Source: Williamsia herbipolensis (GTDB lineage Bacteria; Actinomycetota; Actinomycetes; Mycobacteriales; Mycobacteriaceae). Taken from it: DNA of 64,000 bases. A model generated the notes under the pieces. The model saw only the letters and a program-made list of their open reading frames with translations, had not been told where the DNA came from and did not search any database. Within the stretch, counting starts at the first letter, position 1; each line of letters begins with the position of its first letter. The stretch is taken from NCBI RefSeq assembly GCF_000964005.1, contig NZ_JXYP01000029.1, positions 86,681 to 150,680 on the forward strand, written 5' to 3'. The translations under genes and the position numbers were made by a program. Positions 1 to 8,137 of the stretch are shown in pieces.

Positions 1-1
1 C

Positions 2-304
2 AAGCCCGGCGCCTCGGTGCGCTGGAGCGTCGCCGGCCGCATGGTCGTCGCCTGGGTCACCACCCTTCCGCTCGCCGGACTGGTCGGTGCCGCCACCTTC
101 TACATCGCGAACCTGATCGGTGGTGCCCCCGGCGCCATCGTCATCTTCGCCATCCTCGTGGTGCTCGCCGGCTACATGTACTGGCGCGCACAGCAGCAGA
201 AGGTCGACCACAACAACGTCAACGCCGAATGGGACGAGTCGTCGAACACGGTCATCCCGGCCGAGATCGCCGCCGAGTCGCCGTCCACCGTCGGCTCGCG
301 CTGA
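2..304 (+). CDS. pitA: PiT-family inorganic phosphate transporter, C-terminal fragment
   Basis: Only the last 100 codons are in the window; the reading frame is open from base 2 and the gene begins upstream. It shows two hydrophobic segments (roughly LPLAGLVGAATFYIANLIGG and a second one ending in GYMYWRA) and a polar cytoplasmic tail, as at the end of PiT low-affinity phosphate permeases. PiT proteins import metal-phosphate with protons at the inner membrane. The following small membrane gene, DUF3349 gene and menE keep the order around M. tuberculosis pitA (Rv0545c to Rv0542c), which supports the call. The GTG at 17 is internal, not a start. Confidence 0.75.
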   Translation, partial: KPGASVRWSVAGRMVVAWVTTLPLAGLVGAATFYIANLIGGAPGAIVIFAILVVLAGYMYWRAQQQKVDHNNVNAEWDESSNTVIPAEIAAESPSTVGSR

Positions 305-337
305 TCGCCGGACACACACAGAACCAGGAAACCTGAG

Positions 338-622
338 ATGGAAACCTTCGAAGCGATCTTCAAAGTCCTCGTGATCGGCCTCGTCCTCGGCGCCGGACTG
401 CCCGCGGTGTTCGCCATCGGCCTGCGCCTCTATGCCGCCGGCTCCGGCGACGTGAACGCCGACGGCAGCACGTCGGCCTCGAATCCTGCTCTGCGGGCTG
501 TGGGTATCGCGCTGTTCGTGCTGATCGCCGCGGTGATCGTGGTCGGGATCCTCTGGATCACCCGCACCACCATCAACTACCACTTCGGGGTGAACCTCTT
601 CCCGTTCGCCCCGGTGAAGTGA
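338..622 (+). CDS. Small two-helix membrane protein (Rv0544c-like)
   Basis: A 94-residue protein with two clear membrane segments (about residues 8-30 and 55-78) joined by a short Gly/Ser/Asp-rich loop. The ATG follows an AGGA ribosome binding site by 8 bases. It lies 33 bases after the phosphate transporter and 7 bases before the next gene, so it is probably co-transcribed with both. Position and size match the conserved small membrane gene next to pitA in mycobacteria. Function is unknown; an accessory role in phosphate uptake is only a guess from context. Confidence 0.7.
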   Translation: METFEAIFKVLVIGLVLGAGLPAVFAIGLRLYAAGSGDVNADGSTSASNPALRAVGIALFVLIAAVIVVGILWITRTTINYHFGVNLFPFAPVK

Positions 623-629
623 GGACCCG

Positions 630-935
630 ATGACCGAGAGCAACACGTTCGAATCGATCCTCGGCTGGCTGCGCGAGGGGTACCCCGAGGGCGTGCCGCC
701 CAAGGACTACTTCCCGCTGCTGGCGCTGCTCAAGCGCTCGCTCGACGAGGAGCAGGTCACGCGCGCGATCCTGACGGTGTTCAAGGAGCATGGCACCGAT
801 GACCCGGTCACCGAGGACCAGATCCGCGACGCGATCCACAAGGTGATCGAGATCGAGCCGAACCCCGAGGAGATCAACCAGGTGGCGTCGCGCCTGGCGT
901 CGGTGGGTTGGCCACTGGCGGCGCCCGCGCGCTGA
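630..935 (+). CDS. DUF3349 family protein (first copy)
   Basis: A soluble, acidic, mostly helical protein of 101 residues. It begins with a segment of the type ILGWLREGYPEGVPPKDYFP that recurs almost unchanged in the next gene, and ends with a short helix and ASVGWP. This is the DUF3349 pattern (Rv0543c in M. tuberculosis); no biochemical function is established for the family. The start is set by GAGG five bases upstream of the ATG. It forms a tight cluster with the small membrane gene before it and menE after it. Confidence 0.8.
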   Translation: MTESNTFESILGWLREGYPEGVPPKDYFPLLALLKRSLDEEQVTRAILTVFKEHGTDDPVTEDQIRDAIHKVIEIEPNPEEINQVASRLASVGWPLAAPAR

Positions 936-1037
936 GCGCACCCTGGGCCCACCAGCCTTCTTGTGGGAAGATCGTGCGAACGGCGTGCAGGGAACAGCGC
1001 CGTCTGACACCTTGTCCATGCATGCCGGGAGGGACCC

Positions 1038-1373
1038 ATGGACCGACCGCAACTGATGCGCTCGATCATGAACTGGTTGCGCGCCGGATACCCCCACGGC
1101 GTCCCGCAGCAGGACTATGTTCCGCTCATGGCCCTGCTACGCCGACAGCTCACCGACGACGAAGTGCACGAGATCGCCGACTTGCTCGTCGCCGAGTTCG
1201 ACGCCGACCCCACCCATGAACCGATCAGCCGAATCGACGTGGGTGTCCTGATCACGAAGGTGACCGACGAGATGCCGTCGGACGCCGATGTCGAGCGGGT
1301 GCGAACACTGCTCGAAAAAGCGGGGTGGCAGTTCGACACCGACCAGTCCGGCGAGACCCCGGGCCCGTCGTGA
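1038..1373 (+). CDS. DUF3349 family protein (second copy)
   Basis: A paralogue of the preceding gene: its N-terminal IMNWLRAGYPHGVPQQDYVP segment aligns with that of the first copy, and both end on a Gly-Trp-containing helix. It has 111 residues, with an added charged tail. A GGAGGG ribosome binding site sits five bases before the ATG. Its TGA overlaps the GTG start of menE by four bases (GTGA), so translation of the two is probably coupled. Function is unknown; the pair looks like a local tandem duplication that has diverged. Confidence 0.8.
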   Translation: MDRPQLMRSIMNWLRAGYPHGVPQQDYVPLMALLRRQLTDDEVHEIADLLVAEFDADPTHEPISRIDVGVLITKVTDEMPSDADVERVRTLLEKAGWQFDTDQSGETPGPS

Positions 1374-2527
1374 GAACCCTCACCGCACTCCCCTTGGCGT
1401 CGGGCCCGGCGGTTCTCGATGCCGTCGACGACCTGCACGCCATCATCGACGGGTCGATTGCTGCGCTGCCCGTGCCGGCCGGTGATCCCCGCGAGATCGA
1501 ACGGCTCACGTCCGCCCTGGGCGCCGGCGAGCAGATCGACGACGACATCGCGCTCGTGATCGCCACCTCGGGCACCACCGGCGTCCCCAAGGGTGCGCTC
1601 CACACCGTCGCCACCCTGGCCGCGTCGGCGGCCGCGACCGATGCGCGCCTCGGCGGGCCGGGCGGTTGGCTGCTCGCGCTGCCGGCCCACCACATCGCCG
1701 GGTTGCAGGTGCTGTTGCGGTGTCTGCGGGGCGGATTCACACCAGTGGTCATCGACGTCGCCCGCGGTTTCGACCCGGCAGATCTGATCCGCGGTATCGA
1801 CGCGATCGAGGGCCCGCGTCGATACACCTCCCTGGTGCCGACGCAGCTCATCAAGGTGCTCGACGACCCGAATGCGACTGCTGCGCTGCGCGAGGTCGAC
1901 GCCGTGCTGATCGGCGGCGCCGCGACGCCACAGTTGTTGCAGCAGCGAGCGATCGACGCGCAGCTACCGATCGTGCGCACCTACGGGATGAGTGAGACCT
2001 GCGGGGGCTGCGTCTACGACGGCGTTCCGCTCGAGGGTATCGAGATCGTCCTGGACTCGGCGAACGCCGATGGCGTCGGACGGGTGATCCTGCGTGGACC
2101 GATGGTCGCTCGCGGATACCGGAACGTGGCGGACCACAGCGCGTTCGCCGCCCCGGGCGAGTACCGCACCGACGACCTCGGCCGTTTCAACGACGGCGTC
2201 CTGTCGATCATCGGTCGGGCCGACGAAGTCATCACCACCGGCGGCCTCACCGTGGTCCCCCAGGTCGTCGAGGCGGCCATCCTCAGCGATCCCGCGGTTG
2301 CCGAATGTGCCGTGTTCGGTCTACCCGATGAGCGTCTCGGCGAGAAAGTTATCGCGGCAGTGGTCCCGTCGATCGGCGCCACCATCGACCCCGAACGCGT
2401 ACGCGCCGTCGTCATCGAACGGCTCGACCGGTCTGCGGCACCGCGCGACGTCCACATCGTCGATGCGCTCCCGCTCCGCGGACCGGGCAAGGTCGACCGG
2501 GCAGCGCTGCGGCTGTCGCTGAGCTGA
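1370..2527 (+). CDS. menE: o-Succinylbenzoate-CoA ligase MenE
   Basis: An adenylate-forming enzyme of 385 residues that activates o-succinylbenzoate with ATP and CoA in menaquinone synthesis. The AMP-binding P-loop TSGTTGVPKG lies near residue 67, the adenylate motif GMSETCGG near 206, the hinge-type motif GEYRTDDLG and IIGRADEVI near 265-290, and a C-terminal GPGKVDR lysine motif near 375. The length is short, as in mycobacterial MenE. I chose the GTG at 1370 because it overlaps the previous stop (GTGA) and removes an unrelated N-terminal extension. menA, for a later step of the same pathway, is 14 kb downstream. Confidence 0.92.
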   Translation: MRTLTALPLASGPAVLDAVDDLHAIIDGSIAALPVPAGDPREIERLTSALGAGEQIDDDIALVIATSGTTGVPKGALHTVATLAASAAATDARLGGPGGWLLALPAHHIAGLQVLLRCLRGGFTPVVIDVARGFDPADLIRGIDAIEGPRRYTSLVPTQLIKVLDDPNATAALREVDAVLIGGAATPQLLQQRAIDAQLPIVRTYGMSETCGGCVYDGVPLEGIEIVLDSANADGVGRVILRGPMVARGYRNVADHSAFAAPGEYRTDDLGRFNDGVLSIIGRADEVITTGGLTVVPQVVEAAILSDPAVAECAVFGLPDERLGEKVIAAVVPSIGATIDPERVRAVVIERLDRSAAPRDVHIVDALPLRGPGKVDRAALRLSLS

Positions 2528-2541
2528 CGCTCGAATAGTCG

Positions 2542-2766
2542 CTAGTACACGCCCCCTGCGCGGATGCGCAGTACCTCGTCGACACCTGCGATCACATTGC
2601 CGCGATCGACGTTGCGCAGCTGGTCGACACACCCGAACGGTTGGGTACTGTGCGCCGCTGCATCCTCAAACGTCAGGATGTGGCCTGGAAGATCGCCGTG
2701 CTTGATGCGCTCGTCGATCTCGGAGACGACCCGTTCGACCAATTCTGTCCATTGCCCATGACTCAT
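2542..2766 (-). CDS. Small hypothetical protein
   Basis: An unrecognised soluble protein of 74 residues, convergent with menE (gap 14 bases). The N-terminal half (QWTELVERVVSEIDERI) looks like an amphipathic helix. A strong GGGGAGAGGGG ribosome binding site just before the ATG is the main reason to accept it. No domain or motif is recognised. Confidence 0.5.
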   Translation of the reverse strand: MSHGQWTELVERVVSEIDERIKHGDLPGHILTFEDAAAHSTQPFGCVDQLRNVDRGNVIAGVDEVLRIRAGGVY

Positions 2767-2870
2767 AGAACCCCTCTCCCCGGCCGCGATGATAGCGATC
2801 GAACGCCGCGATGGCGATCGCCAGAACCCGACATTCCACCCCGGGAGTTCTCATCCAGCACACTGGTCAC

Positions 2871-3143
2871 ATGCCCATCGCGCCGGACTTCTTTTACGCA
2901 CTGGTGATCATGAACCTGCTGTTCGTGACCGCCGCGTGGTCGCTGGCCCGGCCCGGCGTGGCCTCCTCGGCGATCCTGACGACCGTCGCGGTCGTGTGGG
3001 TGCTCGCGAACGGCCCCATCGAGGGCCACGTGATCCTCAGCTTCACCCTCCACCACGGCGTCACCGAATCGGATCTGCTGTCCGTGATCGCCGTTGCGAT
3101 CGCTGGAGTCGGCGTGTGGCGCGTACGACGTTCGCGGATCTGA
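2871..3143 (+). CDS. Small membrane protein with three predicted helices
   Basis: A 90-residue protein with hydrophobic stretches at about residues 8-24, 28-45 and 60-80, and a basic tail ending RVRRSRI. Frame-open sequence continues upstream to 2811, but that part is polar and Arg-rich, so I start at the ATG of MPIAPDFF. It is divergent from the small gene at 2542-2766. Family and function are not recognised. Confidence 0.5.
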   Translation: MPIAPDFFYALVIMNLLFVTAAWSLARPGVASSAILTTVAVVWVLANGPIEGHVILSFTLHHGVTESDLLSVIAVAIAGVGVWRVRRSRI

Positions 3144-3235
3144 TCACGTCGGTCACACGTACGACAAGGTCTGTCGCGTCGTAGAGTCGTCAGTTAGCGT
3201 AACGAGCAAATACCCTCGTCTTCGGGAGCGCTGCC

Positions 3236-3823
3236 GTGAACAGAACCCTGCGATCGACCCTCACGACGACCTGCATCGCCGTCGCCATCGCGACGCTGTC
3301 GGGTGCCGTGGCGACTGCGAAACCCGAGCTGCCGCAGCCCCTTGTGTCGCAACTGCAGTCGCTCACGGGAATCAGCCCGAACGCCGACACCACGCCCTCG
3401 TTCATCCGGAACTCCGGCACCGTTGCGCACGTGACGTCGGTCGGCAACACGGCCACCATCGTGTTCACCGCACCTGACCGCGGCGACTGCGGCGGCGGGG
3501 TGGTGAAAGGGACCTACGAGGACCTTCTCAATCTCCCCCCGACACCCGAGTCGCTCACCTATCTGGCCGACATCCCGGGACCCGATCTCTTCCAGTTCTA
3601 CTCACCGAGCGTGATCGGCTCGAAGTACTACCCCACGATCCCGCCCGAGCAGCTCTCACCACATACCGTCGTCGCGACTCTGCCCCCGGGGCAGTACACG
3701 GTGTTCACCTTCTGCAGCATCATCGGACCCGACGGCGAGACCACGCCAGGCCTCAGCAAGTACTACGCCGACGAGTTCACACTGCCGTCGGCGACGCAGA
3801 CCCCCGCGTTCGGTAGTTCCTGA
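3236..3823 (+). CDS. Secreted protein with Sec signal peptide, unknown function
   Basis: A 195-residue protein with a typical signal peptide: basic start MNRTLR, a hydrophobic core around residues 9-26, and a likely cleavage after ATA near residue 28. The mature part is Pro/Thr-rich, with three cysteines (in GDCGGG and FTFCS) and no membrane segment. A GGGAG site eight bases before the GTG supports the start. It resembles the small exported proteins common in Gordonia and Mycobacterium. I do not recognise a domain. It converges on the nitroreductase with a gap of six bases. Confidence 0.7.
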   Translation: MNRTLRSTLTTTCIAVAIATLSGAVATAKPELPQPLVSQLQSLTGISPNADTTPSFIRNSGTVAHVTSVGNTATIVFTAPDRGDCGGGVVKGTYEDLLNLPPTPESLTYLADIPGPDLFQFYSPSVIGSKYYPTIPPEQLSPHTVVATLPPGQYTVFTFCSIIGPDGETTPGLSKYYADEFTLPSATQTPAFGSS

Positions 3824-3829
3824 CCGCCG

Positions 3830-4477
3830 TCACCAGCGATCGATGTGCAGCACCTCGTCGAGGTCGGCGCGCGGGGCGGGCTTGAAGGTGTCGCCGGTGT
3901 AGTACGCGGTGGGCAGAAGGGCTCCCTGGTGGAAGCCTGAGGGGATGTCGAGGATCTCGGCCACCTCGGCCTCACGGTTGAGATGCAGTGTCGTCCAGGC
4001 CGTTCCGAGTCCGCGGGCGCGGGCGGCGAGGGCGTAGCTCCATACCGCCGGCAGCAGTGATCCCCACAGTCCGGCCTGATTGCCGGCGGGCAGGTCCTTG
4101 CCCGCCTTGATGCACGGGATCAGGAGCACCGGCACCCGGCCCATGTTCTCCCCCAACACCTCCACACTGGTGCCCACGCGACGCTGCACCTGCGAGCGAT
4201 CCGGGTCATCGGCGAACAGCTTTGCCGCCGACGCATGCGACGCCAGGTACTTCTCGGTCTCCTGCCGATAGATCTCCCCGACCTTCGCTCGCTGCTCGGC
4301 GTCGGTGACCACCACCCACTGCCAGCCCTGCCGGTTCGAACCACTCGGCGCCTGCAACGCCACCTCGAGGCATTCGCGGATCAGTTCCATCGGCACGTCG
4401 CGATCGAGGTCGAGTCGCTTGCGCACGGTGCGCGTGGTGGTGAGCAGCTCGTCGGGGTTCAGATCCAGAATCGTCAT
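3830..4477 (-). CDS. Nitroreductase family protein
   Basis: An FMN-dependent oxidoreductase of 215 residues. It begins LNPDELLTTTRTVRKRLD, the usual N-terminal helix and Arg cluster that binds the FMN phosphate, followed by APSGSNRQGWQW, the family's flavin-contact motif. The C-terminal region has GLGTAW and the LDIPSGFHQGALLP region typical of the fold. The substrate cannot be told from sequence; such enzymes reduce nitro compounds, quinones or flavins with NAD(P)H. I start at the ATG of MTILDL; the longer open frame upstream is Arg-rich and unlike the family. Confidence 0.88.
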   Translation of the reverse strand: MTILDLNPDELLTTTRTVRKRLDLDRDVPMELIRECLEVALQAPSGSNRQGWQWVVVTDAEQRAKVGEIYRQETEKYLASHASAAKLFADDPDRSQVQRRVGTSVEVLGENMGRVPVLLIPCIKAGKDLPAGNQAGLWGSLLPAVWSYALAARARGLGTAWTTLHLNREAEVAEILDIPSGFHQGALLPTAYYTGDTFKPAPRADLDEVLHIDRW

Positions 4478-4796
4478 ACGCCCACAGTGCCAGGCCGATC
4501 GCCGAGCCCGTCCGGCACTGCGCAGACGCATGCTGGATCAGACCCGAGCCCGGAAGCCACTTCCCGTGAGAAGGCCCGGCGCCCGTGTAGTTCGTTCTCA
4601 CTACATTGGGGCTGCGTCGTCGGGTACAGCCGGCTCCGCGCAGGTCAGCGGGCGATAATTCTTCAGTGATCTCGATGATGCGGCGCATTCGCAGACGGCT
4701 GCGCACGCGCCTGCCCTATGAACTTGCGATTGTCATAGACCACCCCCGCTGTCACTCTCGAGGCACGGCGGCAGGAGCGTCCGGGACAGGCACCCG
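4478..4796. other. 319-base intergenic region between divergent genes
   Basis: The spacer between the nitroreductase and the response regulator holds no convincing gene; the frames here are Arg/Pro-rich shadows. It must carry promoters for both directions. The only structure I can point to is the TGTAGT-N8-ACTACA palindrome listed separately. Confidence 0.6.
4586..4605. promoter_or_regulatory. Candidate operator TGTAGT-N8-ACTACA
   Basis: Two 6-bp inverted half-sites separated by 8 bases lie in the divergent spacer, 109 bases from the nitroreductase ATG and about 190 from the regulator start. This has the size of a dimeric repressor site, but six-base arms can arise by chance in 319 bases. 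Confidence 0.3.
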
Positions 4797-5474
4797 ATGA
4801 CCGAGAGCCCATCGGCCACCGCCGGTCGGCCCGCCCGGATCGGAGTCATCGATGATCACGAGATCGCCATCCTCGGGCTCAAGGCGATGATGGAGACCAC
4901 CTCCGACCTCGCCTTCGTCGGCGGCGGTGCGACCGTGAAGGACCTGCTCGCCATCACCACCGACCTCGATCTGGTGGTGCTCGATCTGCGGCTCGACGAC
5001 GGAAGCTCCCCCCGCAAAAACGTCGAGGAACTCCGCGCCCACGGCATCGAGTGCCTCGTGTACACCTCGGCCGAAGAGGCCTACCTCGTCCGGTCTGCCG
5101 CTGCCGCAGGCGTTTTGGGTGTCGTGCGCAAATCACCGCGCGCCGTGGAGATCCTCGAGGCCATCCGTGCCGCCGTGCGCGGCGAGACCATCGCGACCAT
5201 GGACTGGGCCGCCGCCATCGACGCCGACGAGGAGTTCGTGGAGGTCAACCTGAGCCCTCGTCAGCGAGAAGTGTTGGAGCTGTACGCATCCGGGGAAGCC
5301 AACGCCCGCGTGGCGAAGCTGACCGGACTCTCGGTCGACACCGTCAGCCAGTACCTCGGCCGCATCCGCAGCAAGTACGCCGCGGCCGGACGGCCCGCAC
5401 CGACGAAGACCGACCTCTACAAACGCGCAGTGGAGGACGGATGGCTACCGATGCCTCGCCGGCCCCGCGACTGA
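4797..5474 (+). CDS. NarL/LuxR-type response regulator
   Basis: A two-component response regulator of 225 residues. The receiver domain (about 14-125) has the acidic pair D19/D20, phospho-acceptor D63 in VVLDLRL, T90/S91 and K112. The C-terminal LuxR-type HTH (about 150-215) has LSPRQREVLELYASG and the recognition helix region TVSQYLGRIRSKY. The sensor kinase gene starts inside its last 34 bases in another frame, so the pair is co-transcribed. The HTH tail RSKYAAAGRPAPTK is nearly repeated in the HTH-only protein at 7868-8134. Confidence 0.92.
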   Translation: MTESPSATAGRPARIGVIDDHEIAILGLKAMMETTSDLAFVGGGATVKDLLAITTDLDLVVLDLRLDDGSSPRKNVEELRAHGIECLVYTSAEEAYLVRSAAAAGVLGVVRKSPRAVEILEAIRAAVRGETIATMDWAAAIDADEEFVEVNLSPRQREVLELYASGEANARVAKLTGLSVDTVSQYLGRIRSKYAAAGRPAPTKTDLYKRAVEDGWLPMPRRPRD

Positions 5475-6664
5475 CCGAGCGCTCGCCGCGCGCCGGTGAA
5501 CGAACGCCCGGCGACGCCGAACTGCGCATCACGCGACAGTTCGCGATCTTCGTCGGCGCCGGTTACCTCGCATACGGCGCATTGTGTCTGGGAAACATCG
5601 CGAAATCGTTCGACTACATGGCCGGCTGGTGGGCGTTCGGTGCGCCGATCGTGGTGTTCGGCAGCGGCATCGCCGTCGGCGTCGTCGCGGCCGTCAACGC
5701 GCGACACCTGGTGCGCCCCGCCATCATCGTGGCCGTGATCGCCTATCTCGTCGCGGCCCTCCTGGTTCCGGTGGCGTGGAAGAACGGGATGTACAGCGAC
5801 GAGCGGGGCCTGTGGTTCTCGCAGTTCCCGGGCCTGGTGGGTGTCGCGATCGGTGTCGGCTGGCCGCGGGGACGGGCCCTGCTGTATCTCCTCGTCCTCA
5901 CCACCGTGGCCACGTTCATGTCGCGGGTCGTGCGTCCGTCCGACCTCGTCGTGCCGCTGGGCCCCGACCTCGCTTTCGCCTTCGCCTACTCGATGACGTT
6001 CACCGCCGCGGTCATCATCGGTGCACGAACGGCCCGACTGCTCGATGAGACCCGCGCGGACGCCTTTCACCTGGCCGCACGCGCCGCCGCTGCGCGCGCC
6101 CGCGAGTCCGAACGCGCCCGCTTCGACGCACTCACCCATGACGGCGTCATGACGGCACTGCTCGGCGCCGCCCGGATGGGCACCACCGATTCCCTACGGT
6201 CACTCGCCTCGAACACGATCGCCGAACTCGGTGTGGAACAGAGCGCCTCGTACGCCCTGCCCGCCTCCGCGGCGATCGCCCAATTGCAGAGCGCTGTCAC
6301 CGACATCGACGACACCGTCGCGTTCACCGACACGCGACGGCCGCCGCTCGGTCTCACCGCGTACCCCCAGGATGTGGTGCGCACGATGTCGGCGGCGATG
6401 GCCGAGGCCGTCCGCAACGCGCTCCGTCACGCCGGTCCCGATGCGGTCATCGCCGTCCAGGTCTCGGTCGCGGCGAATCAGCTGAACGTCGAGATCACCG
6501 ACGACGGAGTCGGATTCGATCTCGGCCGGGTGCCACCGCACCGCCTCGGGCTGGCGGTCAGCGTCCGGGGCCGCATGGAACAGCTCGCCGGAGGCGAGGC
6601 CACCATCGACTCCGCTCTCGGACGCGGCACCCGGGTCACCCTCACGTGGACGCAGCCGTCATGA
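5441..6664 (+). CDS. Membrane sensor histidine kinase
   Basis: A 407-residue partner of the response regulator. About five or six membrane helices occupy residues 33-200. They are followed by an Ala/Arg-rich coiled linker and the dimerisation helix FDALTHDGVMTALL with phospho-acceptor His at about residue 233. The ATPase domain has the N-box EAVRNALRHAG, the G1 box ITDDGVGFD and a GRGTRVTL end. This resembles the HisKA_3/NarL-linked kinases. GGAGG just before the ATG at 5441 fixes the start. Its TGA overlaps the next ATG (ATGA). The signal sensed is unknown; there is no large extracellular domain. Confidence 0.88.
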   Translation: MATDASPAPRLTERSPRAGERTPGDAELRITRQFAIFVGAGYLAYGALCLGNIAKSFDYMAGWWAFGAPIVVFGSGIAVGVVAAVNARHLVRPAIIVAVIAYLVAALLVPVAWKNGMYSDERGLWFSQFPGLVGVAIGVGWPRGRALLYLLVLTTVATFMSRVVRPSDLVVPLGPDLAFAFAYSMTFTAAVIIGARTARLLDETRADAFHLAARAAAARARESERARFDALTHDGVMTALLGAARMGTTDSLRSLASNTIAELGVEQSASYALPASAAIAQLQSAVTDIDDTVAFTDTRRPPLGLTAYPQDVVRTMSAAMAEAVRNALRHAGPDAVIAVQVSVAANQLNVEITDDGVGFDLGRVPPHRLGLAVSVRGRMEQLAGGEATIDSALGRGTRVTLTWTQPS

Positions 6665-7734
6665 CCGTCGCCTCGACCACCCGATTGGCTGCCGACGATC
6701 TCCGCGACGCGGGGTCCCTCATCGGCCTGCACACCACGGGAGCGAAACTCCTCACGGCGATCTATGTGGCGCTCGTGTCGGCCGCGATCCTTCTGGTGAC
6801 ACCCGACGACGCCTCGTCGCTCATCGGCACCGCCGTGTCGCTCGTGGTGTTCGGCGCGGCGACGGCCGGCATCGTCGTGGCCCGCCAGGACCCGCTGCCG
6901 TTACGCGCCGCCATCCCCATGGCCTGTGCAGGTGCCGTGGGATGCGGTGTCGCGCTGGCCACCCTCGACGCGTCGGCGAGGGCGGCCGGCCTCAACTGGA
7001 TGCATGCAATGGGCACCGCGGTGCTCTGTTTCCTCTGTGTCCGTGGCCGGACGGCGCTCGCCTGGGCCGGGATGGCGCTCATGCTGGCCGCCTACCTCGT
7101 GGCGGCGATCGTGGGACCGATGCGTGTCGGGGTGGGGCCGCAGGTCACCCTGATCGATGTCGCGCCGTTGTCGATGGCGACGGTGTTCAGTTTGACGTTG
7201 CGCCCCAGCGCGACACTGATCTTCGATCTCCGGAGGTCGGGCGCACGGCGGAGTGCAGAACTCGCCGCCCAGACCGCCGCCGCGGCCGAGCGCGACGCGC
7301 AGATCGCCGAACTCGACAAGCTGGCGCGACCGATGCTCGACCGGATCGCGGCCGGCGACGAGCTGACCTCCGCCGAGCGGGAGACCTGCGAGCTGCTGGA
7401 GGCGCACCTGCGCGACCGTCTGCGTGCACCCGGACTCGCGACGCCGGAGGTCGCCGACGCCGCGCGTGCGGCCCGCAGCCGAGGGGTCGAGGTGATCCTC
7501 CTCGATGACGATCCTCTCCGGTCGGCCTCGGTCGACGCCCTGGTGCGAGTGCGTGCGGTGATCGTCGACGTCCTCGAGTCGGCGACATCAGGTCACGTCC
7601 GCGTGCGGCTTCTGCCGCCCCACCGCTCGGCCATGGCGTCGATCGTGAGGCGCGACGGCGGCGACATCGACCGACGTGATTTCGGTTCCGACGGCACCGA
7701 GATCGTGCGCTCACCGATCGACGTCGACGCCTGA
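6661..7734 (+). CDS. Kinase-like membrane protein lacking a canonical ATPase domain
   Basis: A 357-residue protein with N-terminal membrane helices (about residues 28-185), then an Ala/Glu-rich coiled coil (SAELAAQTAAAAERDAQIAE), a helical segment ELTSAERETCELLEAHLRDRL and a C-terminal domain of about 100 residues. The layout copies the neighbouring kinase, but I find no H-box His in DHP-like context, no N-box and no DxGxG motif. It may be a degenerate kinase acting as a co-sensor or scaffold (inference). The ATGA overlap with the kinase gene indicates coupled translation. Confidence 0.75.
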   Translation: MTVASTTRLAADDLRDAGSLIGLHTTGAKLLTAIYVALVSAAILLVTPDDASSLIGTAVSLVVFGAATAGIVVARQDPLPLRAAIPMACAGAVGCGVALATLDASARAAGLNWMHAMGTAVLCFLCVRGRTALAWAGMALMLAAYLVAAIVGPMRVGVGPQVTLIDVAPLSMATVFSLTLRPSATLIFDLRRSGARRSAELAAQTAAAAERDAQIAELDKLARPMLDRIAAGDELTSAERETCELLEAHLRDRLRAPGLATPEVADAARAARSRGVEVILLDDDPLRSASVDALVRVRAVIVDVLESATSGHVRVRLLPPHRSAMASIVRRDGGDIDRRDFGSDGTEIVRSPIDVDA

Positions 7735-7867
7735 TTGCGTGTCCCATCTCATGGTGACCCCCGTTCGGGGGACACCAGATGTTGTGTCTGTTCGATGTCG
7801 GTACGGCTTATTACCGTCAACTCATCGCGTCGGAACCGTCGACGCCCCCCTGATCGGACACACCACC

Positions 7868-8134
7868 ATGACCGCAGTTCTCGATCCTTCGCCTCTGCGA
7901 ACCCTGACCCCTCCGGCGCTGAGTGACCGCGAGAAGGAGGTGCTGCGTGCCTGGGTTCTCGCCGACAGCAAGGTCGGCGTCGGCCGGCGGCTCTACATCT
8001 CCGAATCGACGGTCAACACCCACATCACCCGTATCCGCGCGAAGTACGCCGCCGTGGGGCGCCCGGCGCCGTCGAAGGCGTCGCTGCTGGCGCGCGCTCT
8101 GCAGGACGGCATCGTCGACATCACAGAGCTCTGA
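7868..8134 (+). CDS. HTH-only LuxR-type transcriptional regulator
   Basis: An 88-residue protein made almost only of a LuxR-type HTH: LSDREKEVLRAWVLADSK, YISESTVNTHITRIRAKY, then the tail GRPAPSKASLLARALQDG. No receiver or other sensor domain fits in the remaining 25 residues. The tail matches that of the response regulator at 4797-5474, so the two are probably paralogues that could bind related sites. I use the ATG at 7868; an open frame runs upstream but has no good ribosome binding site either. It lies 133 bases after the kinase-like gene. Confidence 0.82.
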   Translation: MTAVLDPSPLRTLTPPALSDREKEVLRAWVLADSKVGVGRRLYISESTVNTHITRIRAKYAAVGRPAPSKASLLARALQDGIVDITEL

Positions 8135-8137
8135 GCG

